This document shows positions 38,481 through 47,967 of a stretch of DNA of 64,000 bases, piece after piece; the stretch's first letter is position 1; every line of letters begins with the position of its first letter. The DNA lies in the NCBI RefSeq assembly GCF_000167355.1, contig NZ_AAEW02000004.1, positions 1 through 64,000 of the forward strand, in the 5' to 3' direction. Source of the DNA: Desulfuromonas acetoxidans DSM 684. Its GTDB lineage: Bacteria; Desulfobacterota; Desulfuromonadia; Desulfuromonadales; Desulfuromonadaceae. Under the pieces are notes generated by a model that saw only the letters and a program-made list of their open reading frames with translations, was not told the DNA's origin and did not search any database. A program made the translations under genes and the position numbers.

Positions 38481-38811
38481 TCGCAAGCCACATCAGGAGC
38501 GCTTTCACGAAACCGTTGATCGCAAAGCCCAGCGCAAGCGCACGGAGCAGATCCGCAATCAACAACCACTGTGGAGCGGCTTCAGCCTGTTCGGCATTGT
38601 CGGCTGGTCCGTGGCAATACCGACATTGGTGGCCATTGCCGTGGGCATCTGGCTGGACCGCCATGTGCAAGGCGGCCCATCGTGGACGTTGACGCTGCTG
38701 CCCATCGGCATCGGCCTTGGCTGTCTGGCGGCCTGGCGCTGGGTCTCCCACGAAGAGCAGCAGATTCACCATCAGCCGGAGACGCAAGAGGAGGACAATG
38801 ATGACCAGTGA
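38473..38811 (+). CDS. atpQ: N-ATPase accessory membrane protein AtpQ (AtpI-like)
   Basis: A 112-residue protein with a charged N-terminus (ERFHETVDRKAQRKRTEQIR) and two transmembrane helices (FSLFGIVGWSVAIPTLVAIA and LTLLPIGIGLGCLAAWRW). It matches the ATPase_gene1/AtpI type that occupies this position in N-ATPase operons and is thought to help assemble the c-ring or pass Mg2+. It overlaps both neighbours. Confidence 0.85.
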
Positions 38812-39100
38812 CTGGTTGGGTGGCGCATTAGCCGTCAGTGTCGGCTTTATCCTCGGCCTGATCTTCTTTGCCGGGTTGTGGTGGACCGTGAAACGGGCCG
38901 TCACTTCGCCGCATCCGGCACTGTGGTTTATCGGCAGCATGCTGATTCGGGTGGCTATCACCCTGGTGGGCTTTTACTGGGTCAGTGCTGATCAATGGTG
39001 GCGGTTGTTACTCTGCACCGCCGGGTTTATCGTGGCGCGGCCGGTGGTATCACGCACTGTCAACCAACCCGACACAGGCAGGAGGACACCATGCAATTAA
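38798..39100 (+). CDS. atpR: N-ATPase accessory membrane protein AtpR
   Basis: A 100-residue protein with about three transmembrane helices (LAVSVGFILGLIFFAGLWW, ALWFIGSMLIRVAITLVGFY, and a third near LLLCTAGFIV) in the AtpR slot between atpQ and atpB. AtpR is specific to N-ATPase clusters and has been proposed to work with AtpQ in rotor assembly. Two adjacent ATGs (38798, 38801) follow a GAGGA site. It overlaps atpB by 10 nt. Confidence 0.83.
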   Translation: MMTSDWLGGALAVSVGFILGLIFFAGLWWTVKRAVTSPHPALWFIGSMLIRVAITLVGFYWVSADQWWRLLLCTAGFIVARPVVSRTVNQPDTGRRTPCN

Positions 39101-39762
39101 GCTCCGATGCCGTCATTTTCTGGAGCCATGGCTGGTTTAATCTCAACCTGACCATTGTCACCACCTGGGTGCTGATGGTGGTACTGGTCGGGGGAAGCTG
39201 GCTGCTGACACGGCGTCTGGCCCAACAAGACCGTCATACCCGGCTGCAGGCATTACTGGAGATGATTATCATTGCCATGGTCGACCTGCTCAAGGACGCC
39301 GGGCTGAAACCGGCCCGCCACTATCTGCCGCTGATCGGGACCCTGTTCATCTTTATCGCCCTATCCAACCTGCTGGTGATCATTCCCGGCTATCAGGCGC
39401 CGACCGGCTCGCTGTCAACCACCACGGCTCTGGCGGTGATCGTGTTTGTCGCTGTGCCTTATTACGGCATTCGCTCCCAGGGCGTCAGGGACTATCTGGC
39501 CTCGTATCTCAAGCCGGTATGGATCATGTTGCCGTTTAACCTCATCGGTGAGCTGTCGCGCACTCTGGCTCTGGCGGTGCGCCTGTTCGGCAACATGATG
39601 AGCGGTGCCATGATCGGTGCGATTTTACTGATGATCGCACCGTTGATTTTTCCGTTATTAATGAATCTGCTCGGTCTGCTCACCGGCATGGTTCAAGCGT
39701 ACATTTTCTCGGTTTTGGCCATCGTTTATATTGCTGCGGCCATCCGAATTCATCCTCAATAG
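39091..39762 (+). CDS. atpB: N-ATPase Fo subunit a
   Basis: Ion-channel subunit a, 223 residues with five or more helices. The essential stator arginine lies in the conserved helix LIGELSRTLALAVRLFGNMM, and the C-terminal helix VQAYIFSVLAIVYIAAA is typical. It begins inside the atpR end with an AGGAGG site. The c-subunit gene follows at 21 bp. Confidence 0.93.
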   Translation: MQLSSDAVIFWSHGWFNLNLTIVTTWVLMVVLVGGSWLLTRRLAQQDRHTRLQALLEMIIIAMVDLLKDAGLKPARHYLPLIGTLFIFIALSNLLVIIPGYQAPTGSLSTTTALAVIVFVAVPYYGIRSQGVRDYLASYLKPVWIMLPFNLIGELSRTLALAVRLFGNMMSGAMIGAILLMIAPLIFPLLMNLLGLLTGMVQAYIFSVLAIVYIAAAIRIHPQ

Positions 39763-39783
39763 GTGTTTCTTTCAGGAGGAGTT

Positions 39784-40062
39784 ATGGAAGCGCAAACCTG
39801 GATCGCTATGATCTCCATTTTCACTGCCGGTATCACCATCGCCATCGGCTCCATCGGCTCGGCACTTGGCGAAGGACGCGCTGTGGCCTCGGCCTTGACA
39901 TCCCTGGCCCAGCAGCCCGATTCCGCTTCGACCATTACCCGCACCCTGTTTGTCGGTTTGGCCATGGTTGAATCAACGGCTATTTACTGTTTTGTCGTGT
40001 CGATGATCGTGCTGTTCGCCAATCCGTTCTGGAACCATTTCCTGGAGGCGGCAGGAGGGTAA
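39784..40062 (+). CDS. atpE: N-ATPase Fo subunit c (predicted Na+-binding type)
   Basis: A 92-residue rotor-ring proteolipid with two helices. The outer-helix ion site is VEST (Glu63, Ser64, Thr65) with Tyr68, and the inner helix supplies Glu30 in GSALGEGRAVA. The Glu-Ser-Thr set and the polar residue opposite are the features used to predict Na+ coordination. The second carboxylate (Glu30, where simple Na+ rings have Gln) is the N-ATPase pattern. I chose the ATG at 39784, directly after an AGGAGG site. Confidence 0.92.
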   Translation: MEAQTWIAMISIFTAGITIAIGSIGSALGEGRAVASALTSLAQQPDSASTITRTLFVGLAMVESTAIYCFVVSMIVLFANPFWNHFLEAAGG

Positions 40063-40066
40063 CGCC

Positions 40067-40858
40067 ATGCTATTGGATACCTTTACCATCATTGCCCAGC
40101 TGATCAATTTCCTGATCCTGGTCTGGCTGCTCAAGCGTTTTCTCTACAAACCGCTGCTGGACGCCATCGACAAACGTGAGCAACGGTTGCGTGACAAACA
40201 GCAGGAAGCCGAACAGCGTGAGCAACAGGCCCAAGAGCTGCAAAAACAACTCATCGCGCAGCGCGAAGAGCTGGAACAAAATCGTCAGCAGGCACTGGAT
40301 GACATCCGCACCGAAGCGGCAACACTGAAGCAACACCTCAGTGAACAAGTGCGCCGCGACGTCGACAACAAGCGGCAGGTCTGGCATGACCAGTTATGCT
40401 CCGAACAGGAAGCGGAAAGCCTGCGCATCCACCAACGCATTGAAAATGAACTGCTGTCATCGTTGCAGCACATGCTCGAACAGCTTGCTGACCGCTCTCT
40501 GGAACAACAGAGTCTGCGGGTGTTCATGGACAAACTCCACCACCTCGACGACACAGAAAAGCAGGAACTGACAACGGCGCTGGCCAGCGCATCAAAACCA
40601 CCTCGTCTGGTCACCAGCGCACCACTCGAGGATCAGGAGCAACAGTGGATCTCTGAACAACTGCACCAGGCCCTCGACTGTAAAAATGTGGTGTTTGAAA
40701 CTCAGGCTGACTTGCTATGCGGTGCCGAACTGCTGACTGACGGCCATAAAGTCAGTTGGACGCTGGCCAGCCAATTGGCCGATCTGTCGGATCACTTGCG
40801 CCAGACCCATGCCTCGTCACAGCCTTGTGACGACAACACGGAGCAGGACAATGAGTGA
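40067..40858 (+). CDS. atpF: N-ATPase Fo subunit b, long form
   Basis: A 263-residue stator subunit: an N-terminal membrane helix ([20 protein letters not shown]), a long coiled coil ([20 protein letters not shown] and onward), then a C-terminal globular part (near [20 protein letters not shown]). It is about 100 residues longer than a normal b. N-ATPase operons lack a separate delta gene, and the extra C-terminal part is thought to replace it. It overlaps atpA by 8 nt. Confidence 0.9.
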   Translation: MLLDTFTIIAQLINFLILVWLLKRFLYKPLLDAIDKREQRLRDKQQEAEQREQQAQELQKQLIAQREELEQNRQQALDDIRTEAATLKQHLSEQVRRDVDNKRQVWHDQLCSEQEAESLRIHQRIENELLSSLQHMLEQLADRSLEQQSLRVFMDKLHHLDDTEKQELTTALASASKPPRLVTSAPLEDQEQQWISEQLHQALDCKNVVFETQADLLCGAELLTDGHKVSWTLASQLADLSDHLRQTHASSQPCDDNTEQDNE

Positions 40859-42371
40859 TCTTTTTCAGCAATGGATCGATTCGGCCTGCACCCACCTCAA
40901 ACAGGGCGTGGATGCGTTACCGGATCACGTGGCCATCCGTGAATCGGGCCGCGTCACCACGGTTTCCACCGGCATTGCCAAAATCAACGGCTTGCCCGGT
41001 GTCGGTGCCGAGGAACGGGTTGAGTTTCCCCATGGTATTGAAGGAATTGCCTTCAATGTCGATGCCGACGAAGTCGGCGTGGTGCTGCTCGGTGATTATC
41101 AATATCTGCATACCGGCGATGAAGCACGACGCTCGGGGCGGGTCATGGATGTCCCCGTGGGCGAGACGCTGATCGGCCGGGTGATCAACCCACTGGGTGC
41201 GCCCCTCGACCAACAGGGGCCGGTCAACAATCAGCACCGCCTGCCCATTGAACGTCCGGCTCCGGCCATTATGGAACGGGCTCCGGTCACCACGCCGTTG
41301 CATACCGGCATCAAGGTGGTTGATGCCCTGGTACCCATCGGTCGCGGCCAGCGTGAGCTGATCCTCGGCGACCGCCAAACCGGCAAAACCGCCATCGCCA
41401 TCGACACCATCCTCAACCAGAAGGGGAAAAATGTCCGCTGCGTCTACTGCGCCATCGGCCAGCGCTCCGCTGCCGTGGCACGGGTTATCGCCGAGCTGGA
41501 ACGACGCGGCGCCATGGACTACACCGTGGTCATGGTGGCCGAGGGCAACGACCCTCCGGGCCTGTCATACATCGCCCCCTATGCCGCCACCACCATTGCT
41601 GAAGAGTTTATGCGCCAGGGCGATGATGTGCTGATTGTTTATGACGACCTGACCCACCACGCCCGCGCCTACCGCGAACTGTCACTATTGCTGCGCCGCC
41701 CGCCCGGCCGCGAGGCATTTCCCGGCGACATCTTCTATATCCACTCGCGGCTGCTTGAACGCGCCACCCACCTGCACCCGGACCACGGCGGCGGTTCGCT
41801 TACCGCCCTGCCGATTATCGAAACCGAAGCGCAGAACATGTCGGCGTATATCCCCACCAACCTGATCTCCATCACCGACGGACAACTGTATCTATCGCCC
41901 ACCCTGTTTGAACTCGGCGCGCTGCCGGCCATTGATGTCGGCAAATCGGTGTCGCGGGTGGGCGGCAAAGCCCAACTCGAAGCGTACCGCAGGATTGCCG
42001 GTAACCTGAAACTCGCTTATGCCCAGTTTGAAGAACTGGAAACCTTTGCCCGCTTCGGCACCCGGCTCGATGAATCGACTCAGGCCACCATCAACCATGG
42101 CCGACGCATTCGCGCCTGCCTGAAACAACAGCAATACAGCCCGGTTTCGGTGATCGAACAGCTGGGCGTGCTGCAGGCTCTCAACAGTGGTCTGTTTGAT
42201 CCGATTGATGAGGAGAGCATGGCGACCGCCGAACAAACCGTGCGCGATGCCATGAAGGGACTCGATGAGAAGCAACAGCAACAACTGACAGGGGAAGCAA
42301 CCTTTGACACCGCGGTTATGGACGAGATCACAGCTCTGGCGCGCCGGGCACTGACGGAGAACGCATCATGA
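40851..42371 (+). CDS. atpA: N-ATPase F1 subunit alpha
   Basis: Non-catalytic nucleotide-binding subunit, 506 residues. The P-loop is [14 protein letters not shown], followed by [17 protein letters not shown] and [32 protein letters not shown]-type alpha signatures. I chose the ATG at 40851, which overlaps the atpF stop, rather than an upstream in-frame start inside atpF. The stop overlaps atpG (ATGA). Confidence 0.94.
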   Translation: MSDLFQQWIDSACTHLKQGVDALPDHVAIRESGRVTTVSTGIAKINGLPGVGAEERVEFPHGIEGIAFNVDADEVGVVLLGDYQYLHTGDEARRSGRVMDVPVGETLIGRVINPLGAPLDQQGPVNNQHRLPIERPAPAIMERAPVTTPLHTGIKVVDALVPIGRGQRELILGDRQTGKTAIAIDTILNQKGKNVRCVYCAIGQRSAAVARVIAELERRGAMDYTVVMVAEGNDPPGLSYIAPYAATTIAEEFMRQGDDVLIVYDDLTHHARAYRELSLLLRRPPGREAFPGDIFYIHSRLLERATHLHPDHGGGSLTALPIIETEAQNMSAYIPTNLISITDGQLYLSPTLFELGALPAIDVGKSVSRVGGKAQLEAYRRIAGNLKLAYAQFEELETFARFGTRLDESTQATINHGRRIRACLKQQQYSPVSVIEQLGVLQALNSGLFDPIDEESMATAEQTVRDAMKGLDEKQQQQLTGEATFDTAVMDEITALARRALTENAS

Positions 42372-43246
42372 GCGACACCCTGCTCGGCCTGCAACGCAAA
42401 ATCAACAGCGCCACCGATCTCGCCGGAGTAGTGCGCACCATGAAAGCGCTGGCCGCTTCCAGCATCAATCAATACGAAGAAGCTGTAGAATCGTTACGCC
42501 ATTACGGCCACACGGTTGATCTGGGTCTGAGTGCTTGCCTGCGCGCCCTGCCGGCGAACTTCAAAAACAACCAACAAGACCCGCCACTGACCTTGGTGCT
42601 GATCTTCGGCTCAGATCAAGGACTGGTCGGCCAGTTCAATGAAAGTCTGGTGGCCTTTGCCCTGAAAAAACTTCCCAGAAACAAGCCCCGGCATTTGATT
42701 GCCATCGGCGAACGGATTGCCGGTCAGCTTGAGACGCACAACCATGCCGCCGATCAAGTGTATCGCATACCGACCAGCGTTGATTCAATCACTGAATTGG
42801 GCATTGATCTGCAGCTCGACAATGCCGATCTTAGCCTGACACCGCAACGTCATGGTATGCAGGTCTTTTACAATGCGCCCCATCTCGGCACCACCTATGT
42901 CCCGCGCATGCGGACCATCCTGCCGCTCGACCTCGCGTGGCAGGAGGAATTGAGTCGCCTCGACTGGCCATCTTCGGCACTGCCCGAGATCTGCGGCCGC
43001 CTTGACGATACCTTCATCGCCTTGCTCAAGGAGTATCTGTTCATCTCGTTTTTTCAGGCATGCGCCGAATCTCTGGCCAGTGAAAACATCTGCCGTTTGA
43101 CGGCCATGCAACGGGCGGAAAAGAACATTCAGGACCAGCTCGACAGCCTGCAGCGCACCTATCACCGTCGCCGCCAGGACACCATTGACGCCGAGCTGTT
43201 CGATGTGACCTTTGGCTTTGAACAGCTCAACCATGAAGGTCGTTGA
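42368..43246 (+). CDS. atpG: N-ATPase F1 subunit gamma
   Basis: Central-stalk subunit, 292 residues. The N-terminal coiled coil is [20 protein letters not shown], then [16 protein letters not shown]. The core has [17 protein letters not shown], a variant of the usual SDRGLCG-N motif, and the C-terminal helix includes [20 protein letters not shown]. The divergence is usual for N-ATPase gamma. It is the last gene of the atpDCQRBEFAG set. Confidence 0.9.
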   Translation: MSDTLLGLQRKINSATDLAGVVRTMKALAASSINQYEEAVESLRHYGHTVDLGLSACLRALPANFKNNQQDPPLTLVLIFGSDQGLVGQFNESLVAFALKKLPRNKPRHLIAIGERIAGQLETHNHAADQVYRIPTSVDSITELGIDLQLDNADLSLTPQRHGMQVFYNAPHLGTTYVPRMRTILPLDLAWQEELSRLDWPSSALPEICGRLDDTFIALLKEYLFISFFQACAESLASENICRLTAMQRAEKNIQDQLDSLQRTYHRRRQDTIDAELFDVTFGFEQLNHEGR

Positions 43247-43270
43247 CACCACCAAGGAGACTTCAGGGCT

Positions 43271-44500
43271 ATGCTCTTTGCATTGACACACCGATTGCCG
43301 TGGCACCGTTTTGTCATCGTGACCCTGCTGCTGTGTCTGACCGCCTGCACCCCGAGAATCTTCTCCCTGCTAGAACGCAATCTACACGATATGGAAACCC
43401 ATGGCGTAATTGCCGGAGTGCTTATTCGACCGAATGATAAGGCCCCAGTGTATCTGACCCTGATGGATTCAGACGGAGTCTGTGTCGACACCTTGCGTTT
43501 TGGCTCCGATCATTACGCCCTGTTTGCCCCGGTGGAACATGCTTACTGCCTGATGGCTTTTCAGGATCTCAATAACAACGGTCTCTTTGACCAGACCGAA
43601 CCAGCGGTTTCCACCTGTGACGCCACTCCTCTGGCATTGAGCCGCAATCAACGCAACCTGCGGATCGATCTGACGTTGTCAACGGACCAACAGATCCCGC
43701 CACAGATGGCCAAGGTGTGCCCGGTCAAGGAGGCAACACCATCGAAATTGCGTCTGATCGTTGGTGACATCGCGGACTTCGACCGTCCGGAGTTTGGTCC
43801 CGAGTTTGCGCACAAAGGGATGTGGGCTCCGGTTGATTTTCTCCGCGAAGCCGGTATCGGCATCTACTTCCTTGAGCCTTATGATCCCCGTAAAATTCCG
43901 GTCCTGTTTATCAATGGTGCCGTCGGCTCACCACTGGACTGGCGCCATTTTTACCAGCGCATGGACACCTCCCGCTATCAGGCGTGGTTTTATTTCTATC
44001 CATCAGGATTACCTCTGAAACGGTTGACCGAAACACTGGCCGGGATGACGCGCAACCTGCATGACCGGTACAGCTTTAACCACATGGCGGTTGTCGCCCA
44101 CAGTATGGGAGGACTGATCGGCCGGGGTATTCTGCTCGACCCGGCCATTGCCCAGCAAGATTTCGTCGATGTGTTTGTCTCTTTTTCAGCCCCCTGGGAA
44201 GGGCTCGACTCGGCAAAAATCGGCATCAAATACGCTCCGGCAGCGGTGCCCTCCTGGTACGATATAGCCACGGACAGTCCTTATCAGCAGGCCATTTTTA
44301 AGCACAAATTACCCGGCAACATTTCCTATTATCTGTTGTTCGGTTACAAAGATACCGCCATACCAATCAAAAGCCTGCTGTTTGATCCTGCCCAGCGTGA
44401 AGCGAAACGCATCTTCGGTTACGATGAAGGGCATGTTTCGATTCTTGCCAGCCCACAGGTGATTGATGATTTTTTCTCGATTTTGGATGAGGCGTGGTAG
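43271..44500 (+). CDS. Lipoprotein alpha/beta hydrolase (lipase/esterase-like)
   Basis: A 409-residue protein with an N-terminal lipoprotein signal (VTLLLCLTAC, lipid-anchor cysteine about residue 27), a beta-rich region, and a C-terminal alpha/beta hydrolase domain. The nucleophile elbow is VVAHSMGGLIG, and IPVLFINGAVGSPLDW supplies the HG-like oxyanion region. A downstream Asp and His (DEGHVSIL) complete a possible triad. It probably acts on lipids or esters in the envelope. It starts 24 bp after atpG with an AAGGAG site and may be carried on that transcript. Repeat cluster 4 follows immediately. Confidence 0.85.
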   Translation: MLFALTHRLPWHRFVIVTLLLCLTACTPRIFSLLERNLHDMETHGVIAGVLIRPNDKAPVYLTLMDSDGVCVDTLRFGSDHYALFAPVEHAYCLMAFQDLNNNGLFDQTEPAVSTCDATPLALSRNQRNLRIDLTLSTDQQIPPQMAKVCPVKEATPSKLRLIVGDIADFDRPEFGPEFAHKGMWAPVDFLREAGIGIYFLEPYDPRKIPVLFINGAVGSPLDWRHFYQRMDTSRYQAWFYFYPSGLPLKRLTETLAGMTRNLHDRYSFNHMAVVAHSMGGLIGRGILLDPAIAQQDFVDVFVSFSAPWEGLDSAKIGIKYAPAAVPSWYDIATDSPYQQAIFKHKLPGNISYYLLFGYKDTAIPIKSLLFDPAQREAKRIFGYDEGHVSILASPQVIDDFFSILDEAW

Positions 44501-44504
44501 GACA

Positions 44505-44605
44505 GGGACCGACGTGCGGGCGGCAGCCCGCGTTATATGCGCACTATGCGGTGTGAACGGATGAAGTTTTCCCGCGCGATCTGTTCTAAATGATGAACCA
44601 CTGAA
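44505..44605 (+). repeat. Structured intergenic repeat, cluster 4, truncated tail
   Basis: Starts at ACCGACGTGCGGGC in hairpins 8-9, just after the lipase stop, and ends at the GAACCACTGAAG unit boundary. Confidence 0.75.
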
Positions 44606-45195
44606 GCTGAAGCTCAAGATCAAAGTCAAGACCGCCGGGTCTCGTCCCGGCAGCCGACATACTTTTGGCTTGCCGCCCAAAAGTACGCAAAAGCCAGCTT
44701 GAACACCTCCTGAACCTGGATTCACCTACACTGAGTCTGTTTCTGTTATGCGTCACAGATTCGGCTCGCCGCCCTTTAGGTCGACGAATCGTGCAACTCA
44801 TCAGCTTTGGTGTAAAACATTGATAACAGGCTCACGCCTTGCTCTATTCTTTCCGTGGCACCGATCAAACGGGTGGGACGGTGCCCACCCTTGCGGCAAA
44901 GTTGTCATTTAGCAGCCAAGCCCTCCCGTTCAGCAGCGCCGAACGAAGAGAACGGTCAGCGCGATGGTTGTCGGCAACCTGTTTGAGCGTCAGCAAGTTT
45001 TGCCGACATCGCGGTGTTAGTGAACGTAGAGAGGTAACCCGTAAGGGCGCAATGACGGGAGTCGATTTTGTTCCCCTTTTGTCGACGCAAAAGGGGACCG
45101 ACGGGCGGGCGCGGAAGCCCGCGTCATGTGGGTACCACCATTGCGGACGGATGAAGTTCGCCGGTGCGCTTCGTTTCAAATGACAAACCACTGAA
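44606..45195 (+). repeat. Structured intergenic repeat, cluster 4, full unit
   Basis: Full unit with compensated arm changes. Hairpin 2 reads ACTTTTGG..CCAAAAGT where others have TTTTGA..TCAAAA. Hairpin 3 is CTGT..ACAG where others have CCGT..ACGG. Hairpin 8 is TCCCCTTTTG (45072-45081) / CAAAAGGGGA (45088-45097). Confidence 0.87.
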
Positions 45196-45290
45196 GATCA
45201 AGATCAAAGTCAAGGTCGCCGGGTTTCGTCCCGGCAGCCGACACTGTATCTCTACCCACCCGTTCAGAAGCATCGAACGTCACGTGAGCA
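45196..45290 (+). repeat. Structured intergenic repeat, cluster 4, truncated head
   Basis: Begins with the GATCAAGATCAAAGTCAAGG tract and hairpin 1, then jumps to the CCGTTCAGAAGCAT-CGAACGTC segment of hairpin 5. Confidence 0.7.
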
Positions 45291-45319
45291 TATAGCTCAA
45301 CGTGGAACAGAGCCTTCTG

Positions 45320-45568
45320 TTACAGCAAAGAAAGATCCGTCCCACATTGGCCATCACACAACGGCTGTCGCTCACTTTTGCCGCAACTGCACAGATAGAC
45401 CTTCTTCTTTTCCAGCACCTCAAACTGCAACGGCACACTCTTTCCACCCTGATGGTGGCCATCGCAAAACGGCAAGTTCTCGGATCTGCCACAGGTACAA
45501 CGGTAGTAGGTACCGGGTTCCAAAGTCAGGGCAATGGGCATTCCGGCATCATTATTCATTTTTGACAT
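45320..45568 (-). CDS. Tandem CDGSH iron-sulfur domain protein
   Basis: An 82-residue protein with two CDGSH-type 2Fe-2S sites, each with three Cys and, in the first, one His ligand: CTCGRSENLPFCDGHH and CSCGKSERQPLCDGQC. In the second motif the position of the ligand His is a Gln followed by Cys (CDGQC), so that cluster may be bound differently or be absent. Such proteins act in redox sensing or cluster transfer. I chose the ATG at 45568 after an AGAGAG site. It is convergent with the lipase gene. Confidence 0.85.
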   Translation of the reverse strand: MSKMNNDAGMPIALTLEPGTYYRCTCGRSENLPFCDGHHQGGKSVPLQFEVLEKKKVYLCSCGKSERQPLCDGQCGTDLSLL

Positions 45569-45642
45569 AAATTCTCTCTTTATCCATAGAGGCAACAATG
45601 GGCTTCTGATCGGGTTGAGTATAGCAGCGGTTGATTGTCACC

Positions 45643-46479
45643 TCAACAACGCGTCATGTGTGCACTGATATCCGCCGGCTTGCCAAAATACATCCAGCTG
45701 GTGACCAGCAGATCAACTCCGGTTGCGGCATAGGCAGCAACATTGTCGCCATTAATGCCTCCGGCGGCAATCACCAGCAGGTCGGGAAAATCGCGTTTCA
45801 ACACCGTCACCATTTCATTGAGCTCTTCGACACTGCATTTATCCAACTGCACACTGTCGGCACCACGGGCCGCCACTTGACGCGCCTGTTGGAGAGTGGT
45901 TACTTCCACGCCGATTTTCTTTTCCGGGGCAGCCGCTTTAAGGGCCGGTAAGCGGTCGACGAAACGCTCAAAGCCGATCAGGTCGTAGTGGTGGGCAAAA
46001 ATCAGTACGCTCTCCCCCAACCCCAAACGATGAGGGATTCCGCCCCCGGCGATCAACGCCTGTTGTGAAAGCCGTCGTGCACCGGGAAATGCCTTACGCG
46101 TACCACAAATTCGCGCCACACCTTCCTTTTGTGCTTTGGACACCAGACCGGCGGTGCGCGTGGCAATGCCTCCGGCATATTCGAGCAGATTGAGAGCCAC
46201 CCGCCAGCCCGCATGAAGGGCCTCGGCATTTCCAGACACCTCCATGAGGGTTTCCCCCGCAGCCAGAGCTTGTCCGCTCTGGGCATGCAACACCACCTCG
46301 GCCCCGAGACGACGAAAGACTCCGGCGGCTTCGGTCACGCCAGCCACAGTTGTCTCATGACGCGTGGCAAAGCACATCCGTGCATCAATGGCCGCCATCT
46401 CCAGTAAATGCGAGGTGAGGTCCAATCCCGGCACATCCTCTTCAATCCATTGATCCACCATGGTCTGGTTGATAAACAC
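45643..46479 (-). CDS. modD: ModD protein (quinolinate phosphoribosyltransferase-like)
   Basis: A 278-residue homologue of NadC of the type called ModD, usually linked to molybdenum transport. NadC-like blocks are the catalytic-region arginine in GTRKAFPGARRLSQQALIAG, VEVTTLQQARQVAARGADSV, and IAAGGINGDNVAAYAATGVD. ModD lacks a settled reaction. NadC is the alternative, but the N-terminal segment DQWIEEDVPGLDLTSHLL matches ModD better. It sits downstream of encapsulin across a terminator and may be separately expressed. Moco genes elsewhere in the window are consistent with a molybdenum link. Confidence 0.82.
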   Translation of the reverse strand: MFINQTMVDQWIEEDVPGLDLTSHLLEMAAIDARMCFATRHETTVAGVTEAAGVFRRLGAEVVLHAQSGQALAAGETLMEVSGNAEALHAGWRVALNLLEYAGGIATRTAGLVSKAQKEGVARICGTRKAFPGARRLSQQALIAGGGIPHRLGLGESVLIFAHHYDLIGFERFVDRLPALKAAAPEKKIGVEVTTLQQARQVAARGADSVQLDKCSVEELNEMVTVLKRDFPDLLVIAAGGINGDNVAAYAATGVDLLVTSWMYFGKPADISAHMTRC

Positions 46480-46493
46480 CGCGTCCTCCTCAG

Positions 46494-46525
46494 AAAAAAC
46501 GCCCCGCAGTAAACCTGCAGGGCGT
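46494..46525 (-). terminator. Intrinsic terminator after encapsulin
   Basis: Minus-strand stem ACGCCC-T-GCAG / CTGC-G-GGGCGT (one T-G pair) followed by T6. It lies 20-50 bp past the encapsulin stop. Confidence 0.85.
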
Positions 46526-46547
46526 ATGGTGGGGTTGTTAAGGCCAA

Positions 46548-47348
46548 TCAGGCCAGGGTAAAACCAACAAGGGCTTCGGGAGCCACCACCCGGAAAGTAA
46601 ATGACTCGGTAATAAACAGATGGATTTCACTGGCGGTATGGCTGTGATAGCCGACCGACAGATCCTGACCAACGGTCAACTCCACATCTCCGCCGCGGCT
46701 GGCAGCCAGCAGAGCATCTTTGACCAGTTCAGAATAGATCACCTGACCACCGATCTGTGTTTCGATGATGGAACGCAGAGTTCCGCCGGGAGTGCTGCGG
46801 GCAAGGAACTTCCAGATGGTCGGCGAAACGACCAGGTTGGCGCCGCCTTCCACCCCCTCTTTAAGCATACGGGTTTGCCCTTCGGACACAGCATCGACAA
46901 TCACATCCATATCCAGAGACAGGTCAATCTCTTCCCCTTTGACAGTATCGTGCAGACCGGCAATGGCCGCCGGTTCAAATCCCTGGTAGATGGCCCTTTC
47001 CTCAAACAGGGCAATATCGCGACACGCCTGCACCAAAGCATCGAGCTGAATATCCTTGGCACCCCGCTCAATATTATCCAGCTCCCAAGTTTCGAGACTG
47101 AAGTTAACCCGCGCTTCCATCAACGGTTGCACTTGATGGAGTCCATAGCCGACATTGCCATCGCTGCTGTCTTTACTCACAGCCAGGCGTCCTAAGGTGA
47201 CACAGGCATGGCCGATGCCGTGGGGGCCGTCCATATCAATAAATTTGCGCCCGGAAAGGTTAGCCACCAGGGTTTCTCGGGCCATGGTATCAATTTCACT
47301 CCACCCTTGCGGACTGATGGGAGCGAGTTCTCGACGTAGTAAATCCAT
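46548..47348 (-). CDS. Encapsulin shell protein (family 1)
   Basis: A 266-residue HK97-fold shell protein that self-assembles into a nanocompartment. The characteristic N-terminus is MDLLRRELAPISPQGWSEID, with LSGRKFIDMDGPHG and YQGFEPAAIAGL as further family blocks. I chose the ATG at 47348 with an AGGAG site; an earlier in-frame ATG runs into the ferritin gene region. It follows the encapsulated ferritin gene at 63 bp, forming a two-gene iron-storage unit closed by a terminator. Confidence 0.94.
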   Translation of the reverse strand: MDLLRRELAPISPQGWSEIDTMARETLVANLSGRKFIDMDGPHGIGHACVTLGRLAVSKDSSDGNVGYGLHQVQPLMEARVNFSLETWELDNIERGAKDIQLDALVQACRDIALFEERAIYQGFEPAAIAGLHDTVKGEEIDLSLDMDVIVDAVSEGQTRMLKEGVEGGANLVVSPTIWKFLARSTPGGTLRSIIETQIGGQVIYSELVKDALLAASRGGDVELTVGQDLSVGYHSHTASEIHLFITESFTFRVVAPEALVGFTLA

Positions 47349-47411
47349 GATTCTTTCTCCTGTCGCGTTAGGGCGCGTTCTCAATAGCGTGAGAACGGAC
47401 CAAGTTAATGA

Positions 47412-47783
47412 TCACTTTTTCAAACTGCCGATGCCAAGCCCCTGACCGGTAGTCGCGGCCTGTGGCGACGCTTGTTCAGCAGCAGCGCCGTTAAGGAATT
47501 CCTCCTCAACTTCCTGGGCGCCTTCCTGATAAAAACGCTCTTCATCAGGGTCCAGCTCCTTGAGCAGGCGAAGAAACTCTCCAGCATGCACTTTTTCCTC
47601 ATCGGCAACGTCGATAAGAACCTGCTGGGCCAGCACATTGTCGGTGGACTCCGCCAACTGCTGGTAGAGTTGAATGGCTTCGTATTCGGCAGCCACCATA
47701 AAACGGATAGCACGCACCAACTCAGCGTGAGTCAGCATGCGATCCTGCTTTAAAACACTGAAAGGATTTCCAAATTCAGGCAT
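47412..47783 (-). CDS. Encapsulated ferritin-like cargo protein (EncFtn)
   Basis: A 123-residue ferroxidase cargo. The half-ferritin core provides iron ligands in AAEYEAIQLYQ and the DEEKVHAGEFLRLL (ExxH) motif. The C-terminus, after a flexible Ala/Gln-rich linker, ends in the encapsulin targeting peptide GLGIGSLKK. The protein dimerises and oligomerises to form a ferroxidase centre inside the shell made by the next gene. An AAGGAGG site precedes the ATG. Confidence 0.94.
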   Translation of the reverse strand: MPEFGNPFSVLKQDRMLTHAELVRAIRFMVAAEYEAIQLYQQLAESTDNVLAQQVLIDVADEEKVHAGEFLRLLKELDPDEERFYQEGAQEVEEEFLNGAAAEQASPQAATTGQGLGIGSLKK

Positions 47784-47967
47784 CTGCTTCCTCCTTGGGG
47801 ATTGTCGTTAACAGGGCACATAACTACGATCAGTCCTACGGAATTATCAGTATAACGAACAAACAACGAAGGTAAATCATCCTCACAACGTATAAAACAA
47901 CACCATCCAGCACTCGTGATTCAGATCACACCGTACACCGTCACCACACGCTTTGTGTGAAAATGGC

